A stretch of 64,000 nt of DNA from G963422445 sp963422445. Its GTDB lineage: Bacteria > Pseudomonadota > Alphaproteobacteria > Thalassobaculales > Thalassobaculaceae. Positions 19,382-29,038 of the stretch are shown in pieces; the first letter of the stretch is position 1; the number at the start of each line of letters is the position of its first letter. Position numbers and translations under genes: made by a program. The DNA is taken from contig OY729512.2 in assembly GCA_963422445.2 (NCBI GenBank), positions 124,001-188,000 on the forward strand, read 5' to 3'. Below the pieces are notes generated by a model that was given only the letters and a program-made list of their open reading frames with translations, was not told the origin of the DNA and ran no database searches.

Positions 19382-20161
19382 TTACTTGCGGACCACCAGC
19401 ATTTTCTTGATCTCTGCGATCACCTTGGCCGGATTGAGCCCCTTGGGACAGGTTCGCGTGCAGTTCATGATGGTATGGCACCTGTACAACCTGAACGGAT
19501 CTTCGAGAGCATCAAGTCGTTCACCGGTAAACTCGTCACGGGAATCAGCAATCCAGCGATAGGCTTGCAGCAATACCGCCGGACCGAGATAACGCTCACC
19601 GTTCCACCAATAGCTCGGACAGGCTGTCGAACAACTGAAACACAGCACGCATTCCCAAAGACCGTCGAGCTTCTCGCGCTCCTCGATCGATTGTCGGCGT
19701 TCTTCGCCCGATGGCGGCGCCGTGCGGGTCTTGAGCCAGGGTTCCACCGAGGCAAGCTGCGCGTAAATGGTGGAGAGATCCGGAACCAGATCCTTGATCA
19801 CCGGCAGATGGGGCAACGGATAGATTTTGACATCGGATCGCACCTCGTCGATCGGCTTCAGGCAAGCCAGCGTGTTGGTGCCGTCAATGTTCATGGCACA
19901 GGATCCGCAAATCCCCTCGCGGCAGGACCGCCGAAACGTCAGGGTCGTATCGATCTCGTTCTTGATCTTGATCAGGGCGTCCAAAACCATCGGGCCGCAG
20001 GCTGCGAGATCGATTTCATAGGTATCAATCCGCGGATTCTCCATCTTGTCCGGGTCATAGCGGTAGATCCTGAAGGCACGAAGCGACCCGGCGCCTTCAG
20101 CCGCCTTGTAGGTATTACCGATCTTGACCCTGGAATTGGCCGGCAAGATAAATTCAGCCAC
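19382..20161 (-). CDS. sdhB: Succinate dehydrogenase iron-sulfur subunit
   Basis: 259 residues. Electron-transfer subunit of complex II. The [2Fe-2S] ligands are in 'SCREGICGSCAMNIDG' with a later Cys, and the [4Fe-4S]/[3Fe-4S] ligands in 'CVLCFSCSTACPSYWW' and 'CHTIMNCTRTCPKGLNPAK'. Last gene of the minus-strand sdhCDAB operon, 54 bp after sdhA. Confidence 0.97.
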   Translation of the reverse strand: MAEFILPANSRVKIGNTYKAAEGAGSLRAFRIYRYDPDKMENPRIDTYEIDLAACGPMVLDALIKIKNEIDTTLTFRRSCREGICGSCAMNIDGTNTLACLKPIDEVRSDVKIYPLPHLPVIKDLVPDLSTIYAQLASVEPWLKTRTAPPSGEERRQSIEEREKLDGLWECVLCFSCSTACPSYWWNGERYLGPAVLLQAYRWIADSRDEFTGERLDALEDPFRLYRCHTIMNCTRTCPKGLNPAKVIAEIKKMLVVRK

Positions 20162-20215
20162 GGCTTTGGTTTCTCTCAGCTTGTTGGTGTCAGGCCGGTC
20201 GAACAGACCGGCTCG

Positions 20216-22006
20216 TCAATAGACCCGCGCTGCCGGCGGTATCGATTCCACTTCATTGGACAGCGTGTTCATATGCACGTCACGATACATGACCTGATAG
20301 CTGTTGCTGTCATCCAGCCACATGCAGGTGTGCTTCATCCAGCTTTCGTCATCCCTGTCGGGATAGTCCTCATGAGAATGGGCTCCCCGACTTTCCTTCC
20401 GGAGTTCAGCGGATGTCAGGGTCACGACGGCCTGGCCGAGCAGGTTGTCGAGTTCCAGCGCCTCGATTAGGTCGGAATTCCAGATCAGCGAACGATCGCT
20501 GACCGAAAGATCCGGCATCGCCCCGGCAAGCGTATTGATCTTCGTGACGCCCTCCTGGAGGAGCACTTCGGTGCGGAACACCGCTGCATGCTGCTGCATC
20601 ACACGTTGCATCTCAAGACGGATATCAGCGGTCCGACGGGACCCGGACGCATTACGGACGCGATCAAGCCGAGCTATTGCCTTTTCACCGGCCTCGGCAG
20701 ACAGGGGTGGGTGCGGGTCTCTGGAGCGAACTGTCTCGCCAGCCCGGTACGCCGCAGCGCGGCCGAAGACCACGATATCGAGCAGTGAATTGGTACCGAG
20801 ACGATTTGCGCCATGCACCGAAACGCATGCCGCCTCGCCAATCGCCATCAGACCCGGACAAATCCGGTCCGGGTCGTCCGCGGTAGGCGCCAGAACCTCG
20901 CCATGATAATTCGTCGGGATCCCGCCCATATTATAATGCACGGTTGGCAGGATCGGAATCGGCTCGCGGGTAACGTCAACGCCGGCGAAGATCTTCGCAG
21001 TTTCCGAAATCCCTGGCAGGCGTTGTGCCAGCACCTTCGGGTCGAGATGCTCCAGATGAAGGAAGATATGGTCTTTTTCCGGACCAACCCCGCGGCCCTC
21101 ATTGATTTCGATTGTCATCGATCGGCTGACCACATCGCGCGAAGCCAGATCCTTGGCGGTCGGCGCATAGCGTTCCATGAACCGTTCGCCCTCGGCGTTT
21201 GTCACGTAACCACCTTCACCGCGCGCGCCCTCGGTAATCAGGCAACCGGCCCCGTAGATGCCGGTGGGATGAAACTGCACGAACTCCATGTCCTGTAGCG
21301 GCAGACCGGCGCGCAACACCATGCCATTGCCATCGCCGGTACAGGTATGCGCCGAGGTACAGGAAAAATACGCCCGGCCATAGCCACCGGTTGCCAGAAC
21401 GACCCGATGCGCCCGGAACCTGTGCAGCGTGCCGGTTGCCAGATCGAGAGCGACAACGCCCCGGCACGCGCCCTCCTCATCCATGATCAGGTCGATGGCG
21501 AAGAATTCGATGAAGAATTCGGCCTGATTGCGCAGGCATTGCTGATACAGCGTGTGCAGAATCGCATGACCAGTACGATCGGCCGCAGCGCAGGCCCGCT
21601 TGGCCATGCGCTGACCGTAGTTCAGCGTATGACCGCCAAACGGCCGTTGGTAGATCTTGCCTTCTTCGGTCCGCGAGAACGGAACCCCGTAGTGTTCCAG
21701 TTCGATAACCGAAGGAATCGCATTGCGGCACATGTATTCGATCGCGTCCTGATCGCCGAGCCAGTCAGCCCCCTTGACGGTGTCATACATGTGGAACCGC
21801 CAGTTGTCTGCCTCATCCATGTTGTCGAGCGCGGCGCCAACCCCGCCCTGCGCTGCAACGGTATGACTGCGGGTCGGAAAAACCTTGGTAATGCAGGCCG
21901 TCTTGAGCCCTTCCAGGGTCATTCCGAGGGTCGCGCGCAGACCGGCACCGCCAGCGCCGACAACCACGATGTCGTAATGATGCTCTTCGATCTTGTAGGC
22001 TTCCAT
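20216..22006 (-). CDS. sdhA: Succinate dehydrogenase flavoprotein subunit
   Basis: 596 residues. Oxidises succinate to fumarate with covalently bound FAD. The dinucleotide fold 'DIVVVGAGGAGLRA' is at residues 12-25; the FAD-linking His is His48 in 'TRSHTVAAQGG'. 'GGYGRAYFSCTSAHTCTGDG' and 'HGANRLGTNSLLD' are conserved substrate and flavin segments. Third gene of sdhCDAB, 13 bp after sdhD. Confidence 0.98.
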   Translation of the reverse strand: MEAYKIEEHHYDIVVVGAGGAGLRATLGMTLEGLKTACITKVFPTRSHTVAAQGGVGAALDNMDEADNWRFHMYDTVKGADWLGDQDAIEYMCRNAIPSVIELEHYGVPFSRTEEGKIYQRPFGGHTLNYGQRMAKRACAAADRTGHAILHTLYQQCLRNQAEFFIEFFAIDLIMDEEGACRGVVALDLATGTLHRFRAHRVVLATGGYGRAYFSCTSAHTCTGDGNGMVLRAGLPLQDMEFVQFHPTGIYGAGCLITEGARGEGGYVTNAEGERFMERYAPTAKDLASRDVVSRSMTIEINEGRGVGPEKDHIFLHLEHLDPKVLAQRLPGISETAKIFAGVDVTREPIPILPTVHYNMGGIPTNYHGEVLAPTADDPDRICPGLMAIGEAACVSVHGANRLGTNSLLDIVVFGRAAAYRAGETVRSRDPHPPLSAEAGEKAIARLDRVRNASGSRRTADIRLEMQRVMQQHAAVFRTEVLLQEGVTKINTLAGAMPDLSVSDRSLIWNSDLIEALELDNLLGQAVVTLTSAELRKESRGAHSHEDYPDRDDESWMKHTCMWLDDSNSYQVMYRDVHMNTLSNEVESIPPAARVY

Positions 22007-22019
22007 ACTGCGCGGATCC

Positions 22020-22403
22020 CTAAAACGCGAGCTTCAGGACGGCGAAAATGGCCGTCACGCCAAGCACGAAAAAAGCCAACCGGCTGATGATCAGCCAGCA
22101 GACTTTCCAACCCTCATGATGGACATAGTCCTCAATCACGACCTGCACGCCGAGCGCGGCATGATAGAAAGTCGCCAGAAAAAAGATGATCATCGCGATT
22201 GCAACGAACGGCGATCCCAGCCAGGCGACCGTCTCAGCATGCCCAGCACCGGTCATCCCGGCAATCGAAGCGACAAACCACAGGGTCAGAGGAACCAGCC
22301 CGATTGCCGTAACCCGTTGCATCCACCAGTGGTGCACACCGTCCCTGGCCGAACCGAGTCCCCGAACCCGGCCAAGATCGGACCGCATGCTGTTGTCGTT
22401 CAT
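22020..22403 (-). CDS. sdhD: Succinate dehydrogenase membrane anchor subunit
   Basis: 127 residues with three hydrophobic segments ('IGLVPLTLWFVASIAG', 'FVAIAMIIFFLATFYHAALG', 'LAFFVLGVTAIFAVLKLAF'). The His in 'FYHAALGVQVVIEDYVH' is the haem b / quinone-site histidine of this family, and 'HHWWMQRVTAIGLV' is the conserved N-terminal helix. The ATG at 22403 has AGAGGG upstream and is preferred to the longer frame. It overlaps nothing and sits 16 bp after sdhC. Confidence 0.93.
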   Translation of the reverse strand: MNDNSMRSDLGRVRGLGSARDGVHHWWMQRVTAIGLVPLTLWFVASIAGMTGAGHAETVAWLGSPFVAIAMIIFFLATFYHAALGVQVVIEDYVHHEGWKVCWLIISRLAFFVLGVTAIFAVLKLAF

Positions 22404-22419
22404 GGCACCCTCTTGCCGA

Positions 22420-22806
22420 TTACATACATAGCCGCCCAACAGCCCAGGCGACCGCTGTCAGGACAACCGAACCGACCACGACAATCCAGCCTGACCGGAA
22501 GGCCACATCAAGTTCGAAGCCGTATCCGGCATCCCAGAACAGGTGCCGGATGCCGTTGCACAGGTGGTAGAATAAGGCCCAGGAAAATCCAAGCAGGACC
22601 AACTGCCCGATCCAGGATCCTATGACGGTCTCGACGAAGGCGAAGTAGTCCGGCCCTGTCGATGCGGCAAAGACCCACCACACAAGGAACACGGTTCCGC
22701 CAGCCAGCGCGAGGCCGGTTGCCCGGTGCAGGATCGACAGGATTGAGGTCCATTGCGGCCGATAGACCTGCAGATGCGGCGAAATTGGGCGAGCCGACCC
22801 TGTCAT
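22420..22806 (-). CDS. sdhC: Succinate dehydrogenase cytochrome b556 subunit
   Basis: 128 residues: 'RPISPHLQVYRPQWTSILSI' followed by 'HRATG' is the SdhC N-terminal signature (quinone-site Ser/Arg), then three transmembrane helices; the haem ligand His is in 'LFYHLCNGIRHLFWD'. The ATG at 22806 follows AAAAGGTGG at good distance; a TTG six codons upstream is rejected. First gene of the operon, whose promoter should lie in 22807-23032. Confidence 0.93.
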   Translation of the reverse strand: MTGSARPISPHLQVYRPQWTSILSILHRATGLALAGGTVFLVWWVFAASTGPDYFAFVETVIGSWIGQLVLLGFSWALFYHLCNGIRHLFWDAGYGFELDVAFRSGWIVVVGSVVLTAVAWAVGRLCM

Positions 22807-23032
22807 GTTCCACCTTTTCGTCAATGCGGCATTGCTTCGCGGGAATTATACGGCCTGTGACGCGCCTGTCGAGCAGCAAGGCAGGTTCATGGTTTTGCCT
22901 CGCCGCAACGATGTGTGATCACAAGGCATGCGTAGCGCCGTATTGCGCGACCCTTTGCCCTGAGCCTGCTCAGAGGCTGAACCCTTGCGGTTTCAGCCGC
23001 TCGTTCAGCCTCAAGACCCGGAACTTTCGGTC

Positions 23033-24976
23033 TTATCCGCGATTCATCCGGTTGTTCACGAGATCGTCGACGACGGCTGGCTCGGCCAGTGTCGAGACAT
23101 CACCAAGGCTGCCGTAATCATTCTCAGCAATCTTGCGCAGAATACGACGCATGATCTTGCCGGACCGGGTCTTCGGCAGGCCCGGCGCCCACTGGATCAG
23201 ATCCGGACTCGCAATCGGCCCGATTTCCTTGCGCACCCATTGGACAAGATCGCGGCGCAACTCCTCGGTTGGATTCTCGCCGATCTTGAGAGTCACATAG
23301 GCATAAATACCCTGACCCTTGATGTCGTGCGGATAGCCGACGACCGCAGCTTCGGCGACCTTGTCGTGGGCAACAAGAGCGGACTCGACCTCCGCAGTCC
23401 CCATGCGATGTCCCGAAACATTGATCACATCATCAACCCGGCCGGTGATCCAGTAATATCCGTCGGCATCGCGGCGACAACCATCACCAGTAAAATACCG
23501 TCCGGGGTAGGTCGCAAAATAGGTCTGGAAGAAACGCTCATGGTCACCATAAACGGTGCGCATCTGGCCCGGCCAGCTTTCGGCAATGCAAAGGTTGCCG
23601 GTGGCGGCACCGTCGAGTTCGCGGCCGTCCGTGTCAACGATCATCGGCCTCACACCAAAGAACGGCCGCGTCGCCGAACCCGGCTTCAGCGCGGTGGCGC
23701 CGGGCAGCGGCGTGATCAGGATACCGCCGGTTTCGGTCTGCCACCAGGTGTCAACAATCGGACAACGCCCGTTGCCGACAACATTGTAGTACCAAAGCCA
23801 GGCTTCCGGATTGATCGGCTCACCGACCGAACCGAGCAATCGCAACGACGCTCGATCAGCCGCCTTGACCGGATCGTCACCCTCGCGCATCAACGCCCGG
23901 ATCGCCGTCGGCGCGGTATAGAAAATTGACACCTGGTGTTTGTCGCAGATCTGCCAGAAACGGCTGGAATCGGGGTAGTTCGGCACGCCTTCGAACATCA
24001 GTGTCGTGGCGCCATTGGCCATTGGGCCGTAAACGATATAGCTGTGTCCCGTAACCCATCCGACATCGGCCGTGCACCAATAGACTTCGCCATCCCGGTA
24101 GTCGAAGACATATTGATGGGTCATGGAGACATAAACAATGTAGCCACCGGAGCTGTGCAGCACTCCTTTCGGCTTGCCGGTCGAGCCCGACGTATAGAGG
24201 ATGAACAATGGATCCTCGGCGGCCATCTCCTCCGGCAGGCAGTCGGCCGACGCCGACGCCATGATGTCCTCGTACCAATGGTCGCGGCCATCGGTCCAGT
24301 TGATGGCGCCACCGGTTCGCTTGACCACAACGACGGTCCGGCACATCGGACAAGATGCAAGCGCCTTGTCGGTATTGGCCTTGAGCGGAACCGTGCGGCC
24401 GCCGCGCAATCCTTCATCCGCAGTGATGATGAGCGTGCTGTCACAATCCTGGATGCGGCCAGCCAGGGCATCGGGCGAAAACCCGCCAAAGACAACCGAA
24501 TGGATCGCGCCGATCCGGGCGCAGGCAAGCATTGCGACGGCCGCTTCCGGAATCATCGGCATGTAGATCGTGATCCGGTCACCGCGGCCCACGCCGAGAG
24601 ACTTGAGGGCATTGGCAAACTTGCAGACTTCACGATGCAGATCCCGATAGGTAATATGCCTGCTGTCAGCCGGATCATCGCCTTCCCAGACAATCGCGAT
24701 CTGATCGCCACGGGTTTCGAGATGCCGGTCGAGGCAATTGACCGAGATGTTCAAGGTTCCGTCATGGAACCATTTGATATGCAGGTCAGTCTGGTCGTAT
24801 GAGACATCCCTGATCCGGCTATAGGGTTTGATCCAGTCGATACGCTTGCCCTGTTCAGCCCAGAAAGCGTCCGGATCAACGATCGAACGCTCGTACATCG
24901 CCTGATAACCCTCATCGTCGATCAGGGCGGCTTGCCTGACGGAATCAGGCACCTGAAACAGTATATTGTCCGACAT
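23033..24976 (-). CDS. acs: Acetyl-CoA synthetase (AMP-forming)
   Basis: 647 residues. Activates acetate to acetyl-CoA through acetyl-AMP. The P-loop 'LYTSGSTGKPKGVLHS', 'WCTADVGWVTGHSY', the A8 hinge region 'YYWITGRVDDVINVSGHRMG' and the C-terminal 'PKTRSGKIMRRILRKIA' with the acetylatable catalytic Lys are all present, and length matches Acs (about 650). It is a single gene on the minus strand, upstream in map terms of sdhCDAB, consistent with acetate use through the TCA cycle. Confidence 0.97.
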   Translation of the reverse strand: MSDNILFQVPDSVRQAALIDDEGYQAMYERSIVDPDAFWAEQGKRIDWIKPYSRIRDVSYDQTDLHIKWFHDGTLNISVNCLDRHLETRGDQIAIVWEGDDPADSRHITYRDLHREVCKFANALKSLGVGRGDRITIYMPMIPEAAVAMLACARIGAIHSVVFGGFSPDALAGRIQDCDSTLIITADEGLRGGRTVPLKANTDKALASCPMCRTVVVVKRTGGAINWTDGRDHWYEDIMASASADCLPEEMAAEDPLFILYTSGSTGKPKGVLHSSGGYIVYVSMTHQYVFDYRDGEVYWCTADVGWVTGHSYIVYGPMANGATTLMFEGVPNYPDSSRFWQICDKHQVSIFYTAPTAIRALMREGDDPVKAADRASLRLLGSVGEPINPEAWLWYYNVVGNGRCPIVDTWWQTETGGILITPLPGATALKPGSATRPFFGVRPMIVDTDGRELDGAATGNLCIAESWPGQMRTVYGDHERFFQTYFATYPGRYFTGDGCRRDADGYYWITGRVDDVINVSGHRMGTAEVESALVAHDKVAEAAVVGYPHDIKGQGIYAYVTLKIGENPTEELRRDLVQWVRKEIGPIASPDLIQWAPGLPKTRSGKIMRRILRKIAENDYGSLGDVSTLAEPAVVDDLVNNRMNRG

Positions 24977-25322
24977 CTGCAGGGATCTCCCGTTCTGTCC
25001 TCAGTCCCGAAACCGAATCGCCAGCGGGACCGTTCCCGACGCTGTCTACCAAATACAACTATCCACACCCTGGTACCACGACGCAACCACCGCTGACCGA
25101 CAATCGCGCGGCACCGGAGCAAGCTGTCCGGGATCCGATACATGCCGGACAAGCACACAATCCTTGCGCCGGAGTCCGGCAGACAATCCTGGCACGCGGC
25201 CAGACCCGAAACCGGACCGCCTGCTACCCTGACAGATCGTATCTGATCCAATATATAAATGACGTTAAATCAATACGGTATGAGATCCAATTGCCGAACT
25301 CCGGAACAGATCCCGCAAAGCA
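24977..25322. other. Intergenic, promoter region of acs
   Basis: About 350 bp between acs and the amtB terminator. No gene is supported. A low-GC patch near 25245-25275 is the best candidate for a promoter, but I could not fix -35/-10 boxes. Confidence 0.4.
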
Positions 25323-25352
25323 AGGCGGGCCCGTAGAGTCCCGGGCCCGCCT
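25323..25352 (-). terminator. Intrinsic terminator of glnK-amtB
   Basis: Perfect 11-bp stem AGGCGGGCCCG/CGGGCCCGCCT around an 8-base loop, 26 bp after the amtB stop. Read on the minus strand it is followed by TTGCTTTGC, a weak T-rich tail. Confidence 0.75.
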
Positions 25353-25377
25353 GTACGGTGTTGCTGTGCGATACCGA

Positions 25378-26712
25378 TCAGATCGTTTGCGATCCACGCC
25401 CGAACTCGGGATAAGCTTCCATCCCACATTCGCTGCGGTCGAGCCCGACCGCCTCGTCGTCCTCGTCCGGCCGAACACCGATCGTCATCTTGAGGACAAA
25501 CCAGACGATTGCGCTTGCTACGAATACGAAGATGCCGACGGCCACGATACCCGTGATCTGGGTACCAATGGATGCATCGCCATTGCTGAAGACCACGGCG
25601 ATGGTCCCCCAGATACCGCTCACGAGATGCACTGGAATGGCACCGACGACATCGTCAATCCGGAACTTGTCCAGGATCGGGATCGATACAACCACCAGAA
25701 CGCCGCCAACCGCACCAATGATGATCGCAAGACCCGGCGACGGCGCCAGAGGTTCTGCCGTAATCGCCACCAGACCGGCCAACGCGCCGTTGAGAAGCAT
25801 CGTGAGGTCAAGCTTCTTGTAAATGACCTGGGTCAGGACAATGGCCGCCACCACGCCGCCGGCAGCGGCAAGATTGGTGTTGATGTAGATCGTCGAGATC
25901 GCGACGGCATCAGCGGCGCTGCCCATTGCCAGCTGCGAACCGCCATTGAAACCGAACCAGCCGAGCCACAGGATAAAGGTTCCCATTGTAGCCATCGGCA
26001 GGTTCGAGCCGGGCATCGGATTGACCCTGCCATCCGCGCCATATTTGCCCTTGCGAGCGCCGATGATCAGGGCACCGGCGAGAGCAGCCCAGCCACCGAC
26101 CGAATGCACGATGGTCGAGCCAGCGAAATCCGAAAAGCCCATTTCGGACAACCAGCCACCGCCCCAGGTCCAGGAACCCTGGATCGGGTAGATAATCGCA
26201 GTCAGCACGACCACGAAAACCAGGAACGGAAAGACCTTTATGCGTTCTGCCACCGTACCGGATACGATCGAGCCGGCAGCCGCCACAAACACCATCTGGA
26301 AGAACCAGTCCGAACCAGAGGCATAGACATTGTTCTCATTGGCCGCGAAACCATCCGCCGTAACCGACGGGTCGGCGGCGCTCCAGTGGCCCGGACTCCC
26401 CATCCAGCCACCATCGACACCCTGGTACATGAGATTGTAACCAATCAGCCAGTACATCAGACCGGCAACCGAATACAGACCGATATTCTTCGAACATTGC
26501 ATCGTCGTGTTTTTCGAGCGCACCAACCCGGCCTCGAGCATGCAAAAGCCGGCGGCCATCCACATGACGAGGAAGCCGTGCATCAGAAACGACAGAGTGT
26601 TGAGAATGAACGCTGTCTCCGCGGAGACATCGGCCGAAGCCGTGCCGCTGATCACGACCGTCGACAGGCCGAAGGTCAGGCAGAACAGCGAGAACAACCA
26701 GAACTTTTTCAT
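25378..26712 (-). CDS. amtB: Ammonium transporter
   Basis: 444 residues including a cleavable signal peptide (MKKFWLFSLFCLTFGLSTVV, cleavage after 'GTASA'), as in E. coli AmtB. Eleven transmembrane helices follow. The twin pore histidines lie in 'STIVHSVGGWAALAGALIIG' and 'IPVHLVSGIWGTIAVVF', and 'MWMAAGFCMLEAGLVRSKN' is the conserved first-helix region. The ATG at 26712 is chosen for AAAGGAA just upstream. It is co-transcribed behind glnK (75 bp gap), whose product closes the channel under nitrogen sufficiency. Confidence 0.96.
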   Translation of the reverse strand: MKKFWLFSLFCLTFGLSTVVISGTASADVSAETAFILNTLSFLMHGFLVMWMAAGFCMLEAGLVRSKNTTMQCSKNIGLYSVAGLMYWLIGYNLMYQGVDGGWMGSPGHWSAADPSVTADGFAANENNVYASGSDWFFQMVFVAAAGSIVSGTVAERIKVFPFLVFVVVLTAIIYPIQGSWTWGGGWLSEMGFSDFAGSTIVHSVGGWAALAGALIIGARKGKYGADGRVNPMPGSNLPMATMGTFILWLGWFGFNGGSQLAMGSAADAVAISTIYINTNLAAAGGVVAAIVLTQVIYKKLDLTMLLNGALAGLVAITAEPLAPSPGLAIIIGAVGGVLVVVSIPILDKFRIDDVVGAIPVHLVSGIWGTIAVVFSNGDASIGTQITGIVAVGIFVFVASAIVWFVLKMTIGVRPDEDDEAVGLDRSECGMEAYPEFGRGSQTI

Positions 26713-26787
26713 GATATTCCTTTCCCTGCGGACTGGACCGGCGTCCCTCCGCCGCCCGATCCGCCATTCAAACGTCTGCAATCCGGA

Positions 26788-27126
26788 CTAGAGCGCATCG
26801 ACACCGGACTCACCGGTGCGGATGCGGACTACTGTCGAAAGATCCAATACAAAGACCTTGCCATCACCGATACGGCCGGTACTCGCAGCATGCTGAACCA
26901 CCTCGACAACCTGCTCTGTCAGATTGTCGGTAACGGCAATTTCAATCTTTACCTTCGGCAGGAAATTCACCGCGTACTCCGCTCCACGATAAATTTCCGT
27001 CTGCCCTTTCTGCCGGCCGAAACCCTTGACCTCGCTTACCGTAAGGCCTTGTATGCCTAACCCGGTCAGCGCTTCCCGGACCTCGTCCAGCTTGAAAGGC
27101 TTGATGATCACCACAACCAGTTTCAT
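26788..27126 (-). CDS. glnK: Nitrogen regulatory PII protein
   Basis: 112 residues, the exact PII length. The T-loop tyrosine that is uridylylated is Tyr51 in 'GQTEIYRGAEYAVNFLPK'; the B-loop/C-terminal signature 'TGRIGDGKVFVLDLSTVVRIRTGE' supports PII (split here across strands). The start at ATG 27126 follows GGGGACGAC. Linkage to amtB identifies it as GlnK rather than GlnB. Confidence 0.96.
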   Translation of the reverse strand: MKLVVVIIKPFKLDEVREALTGLGIQGLTVSEVKGFGRQKGQTEIYRGAEYAVNFLPKVKIEIAVTDNLTEQVVEVVQHAASTGRIGDGKVFVLDLSTVVRIRTGESGVDAL

Positions 27127-27209
27127 GTCGTCCCCGTTTCTTCCAAATTTGTGTCCCAGATTCGATGCCAATGGTTTATGCCGCACCGCACCATCGACTC
27201 TTGTAACCG

Positions 27210-27225
27210 TTCAAGAATCGTGCCA
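27210..27225 (-). promoter_or_regulatory. Sigma54-type promoter of glnK-amtB
   Basis: On the minus strand the sequence reads TGGCAC-GATTC-TTGA, close to the sigma54 consensus TGGCAC-N5-TTGC; the last base of the -12 box differs. It would start transcription about 70 bases before the glnK ATG. NtrC/sigma54 control of glnK-amtB is well established in proteobacteria. Confidence 0.7.
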
Positions 27226-27294
27226 ATACCGTCGAATCCGTCCTAATGATCGGATTTTGCATATTTAATCTGGACACGATGACGACATTCGTTT

Positions 27295-27317
27295 GCATTG
27301 CCGCAGCGCAGCAATGC
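27295..27317. promoter_or_regulatory. Inverted repeat, possible NtrC enhancer site
   Basis: GCATTGC and GCAATGC as 7-bp inverted arms separated by nine bases, roughly 70-90 bp upstream of the sigma54 box, where an NtrC dimer would bind. The arms only loosely resemble the GCAC-N-GTGC consensus. Confidence 0.35.
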
Positions 27318-27444
27318 CGTTAATTTGGGCAATTTGACAAATCTGAACGAAAATTGTGCAGTTTTCGCTGTCAATTGAATGTGGCGAACACCGTCAATAT
27401 CGTTATGATTCCCGGTGTCGCACCGACCGGAACGAGGCACCGCC

Positions 27445-28674
27445 ATGCCGAAGCCAGACAACACACCCATCGACGGTGATTGCCTTGTCGTCGGCGGCGG
27501 ACTGTCCGGCCTCGCGGCCGCGGTTGCCCTCGCCCGCTGCGGCCATACCGTCGTTCTGACCGATCCGCAAACAACCGATCTTGCCCGACGGCAGAAGCGC
27601 GATGGGCGGACAACGGCAATTGCGGCCGGCGGCCGGGCAATGTTCGAAGCCCTGAGGTTATGGAAAGAGGTCTCGGAGCAGTCTGAACCGATCCTTGACA
27701 TACGGGTTTCGGACGGCGACTCACGATGCTTCGTTCATTACGATCACAGTGAAGTCGGCAATCAGCCGATGGGTCACATCGTCGAAAACGCGTTGATCCT
27801 CGCCGCGCTGACCGATGGTATCGACAAGGCCTCCGGCATCACACTCCTGAGCGGTGTAACGGTTGAGCATTTCGCCGCTGACAGTGCCGGTCTGACGGCA
27901 TGGCTCGATGACGGGCGGACGGTCAGAACCCGGATCCTGGTCGCGGCCGACGGCCGCGACAGTCGAATGCGCCAGCAGGCCGGCATCCAGGTCACGCGAC
28001 TGGATTACCGCCAGATCAGCCTCGTGTTCTGCGTCGGGCATGATCATCCACATCACGGCGTCGCGCATGAACGCTTCCTGCCTGGGGGCCCGCTTGCCTT
28101 CCTGCCAATGTCCGGCAATCGCTCTTCCGTCGTCTGGACCGAAGCTTCTGAAACCGCCCGGAGTCTGCTGCAACTTGATGATCCCTGGCTCGCCACGGCG
28201 CTGACGGCCCGTTTCGGCGACAGCCTCGGCTGCCTGGAAATCATTGGCGGACGCTGGTCTTTCCCGCTGTCCCTGACGATCGCGCAACGCCTGATCGCAC
28301 CCCGGCTGGCGCTTATCGGCGACGCGGCGCACGGCCTGCATCCGATCGCGGGCCAAGGCTTCAATCTCGCATTGCGGGATATCGCGGTCCTGGCCGAAGA
28401 GATGACCGCTGCAAGCCGCATCGGCCTTGATATCGGGAGTGCCGAGACCCTGCGACGGTTTCAGTCCCGCCGCAACACCGACATGATGGCGCTGGTCGTT
28501 GCGACCGACGGGCTCAACCGTCTATTCTCCAATGAAATGCGAGCACTCCGGGCCGCGCGTTCGGCCGGTCTTGGCATGGTCAACCGGATTCGGCCCTTGA
28601 AACACATGCTGATGCGTCACGCCATGGGACTTGCCGGCGATCTTCCCAGCCTTTTGCAGGGCCGCCTGCCATAA
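27445..28674 (+). CDS. UbiH/UbiF/VisC-family FAD-dependent hydroxylase
   Basis: 409 residues of the class A flavin monooxygenases that hydroxylate the ubiquinone ring. Seen: FAD dinucleotide fold 'CLVVGGGLSGLAAAVALARCG', the 'DGRDSRMRQQAGI' DG motif, and the second FAD motif 'LIGDAAHGLHPIAGQGFNLALRD' (read as GD...P...G.N). The start at ATG 27445 follows CGAGGCACC. Which ring position it hydroxylates cannot be decided by eye; UbiH- and UbiL-type enzymes are all possible in alphaproteobacteria. It diverges from glnK. Confidence 0.9.
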   Translation: MPKPDNTPIDGDCLVVGGGLSGLAAAVALARCGHTVVLTDPQTTDLARRQKRDGRTTAIAAGGRAMFEALRLWKEVSEQSEPILDIRVSDGDSRCFVHYDHSEVGNQPMGHIVENALILAALTDGIDKASGITLLSGVTVEHFAADSAGLTAWLDDGRTVRTRILVAADGRDSRMRQQAGIQVTRLDYRQISLVFCVGHDHPHHGVAHERFLPGGPLAFLPMSGNRSSVVWTEASETARSLLQLDDPWLATALTARFGDSLGCLEIIGGRWSFPLSLTIAQRLIAPRLALIGDAAHGLHPIAGQGFNLALRDIAVLAEEMTAASRIGLDIGSAETLRRFQSRRNTDMMALVVATDGLNRLFSNEMRALRAARSAGLGMVNRIRPLKHMLMRHAMGLAGDLPSLLQGRLP

Positions 28675-29038
28675 CATCATTCACACAGCTATCGTCTACC
28701 GGCATTTCGGTATCGATTCGACATGGTTTTTCTCGATTGAGGATTATCTTGCTTCGAGCCTTGAGCAATTCCGTCATGCCACGATTGCGCTTCTCGGTTA
28801 TGGGACCGTAATTCTTGTTGGGCACGGACGACGATACGCATCCAGAGGCAACGCAGGAACAATAGGGGGCTGGAAAGCCCATATAAAAGCTTTTCTCTAC
28901 CTGGCAAGTCTTGGACTATTGAGCGTGGCCTACTTTCGATGGAATATGGTTGCCGTTTTCCCCGAACTTCTCATGGTATTATTGGCTTGCACATTCATGA
29001 TCGCAAATTACAAGATGAAATTCATCTCTCATCGCTAA
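28631..29038 (+). CDS. Hypothetical small membrane protein (doubtful)
   Basis: A 135-codon frame opening at a TTG inside the 3' end of the UbiH-like gene. The last 60 residues look like two membrane helices ('FLYLASLGLLSVAYFRW' and 'VAVFPELLMVLLACTFMIA') ending 'NYKMKFISHR', and the region is clearly AT-richer than its neighbours, a sign of foreign origin. No ATG or GTG start and no ribosome site is available, so this may be the remnant of a longer gene. I do not recognise a family. Confidence 0.3.
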   Translation: MPAIFPAFCRAACHNIIHTAIVYRHFGIDSTWFFSIEDYLASSLEQFRHATIALLGYGTVILVGHGRRYASRGNAGTIGGWKAHIKAFLYLASLGLLSVAYFRWNMVAVFPELLMVLLACTFMIANYKMKFISHR

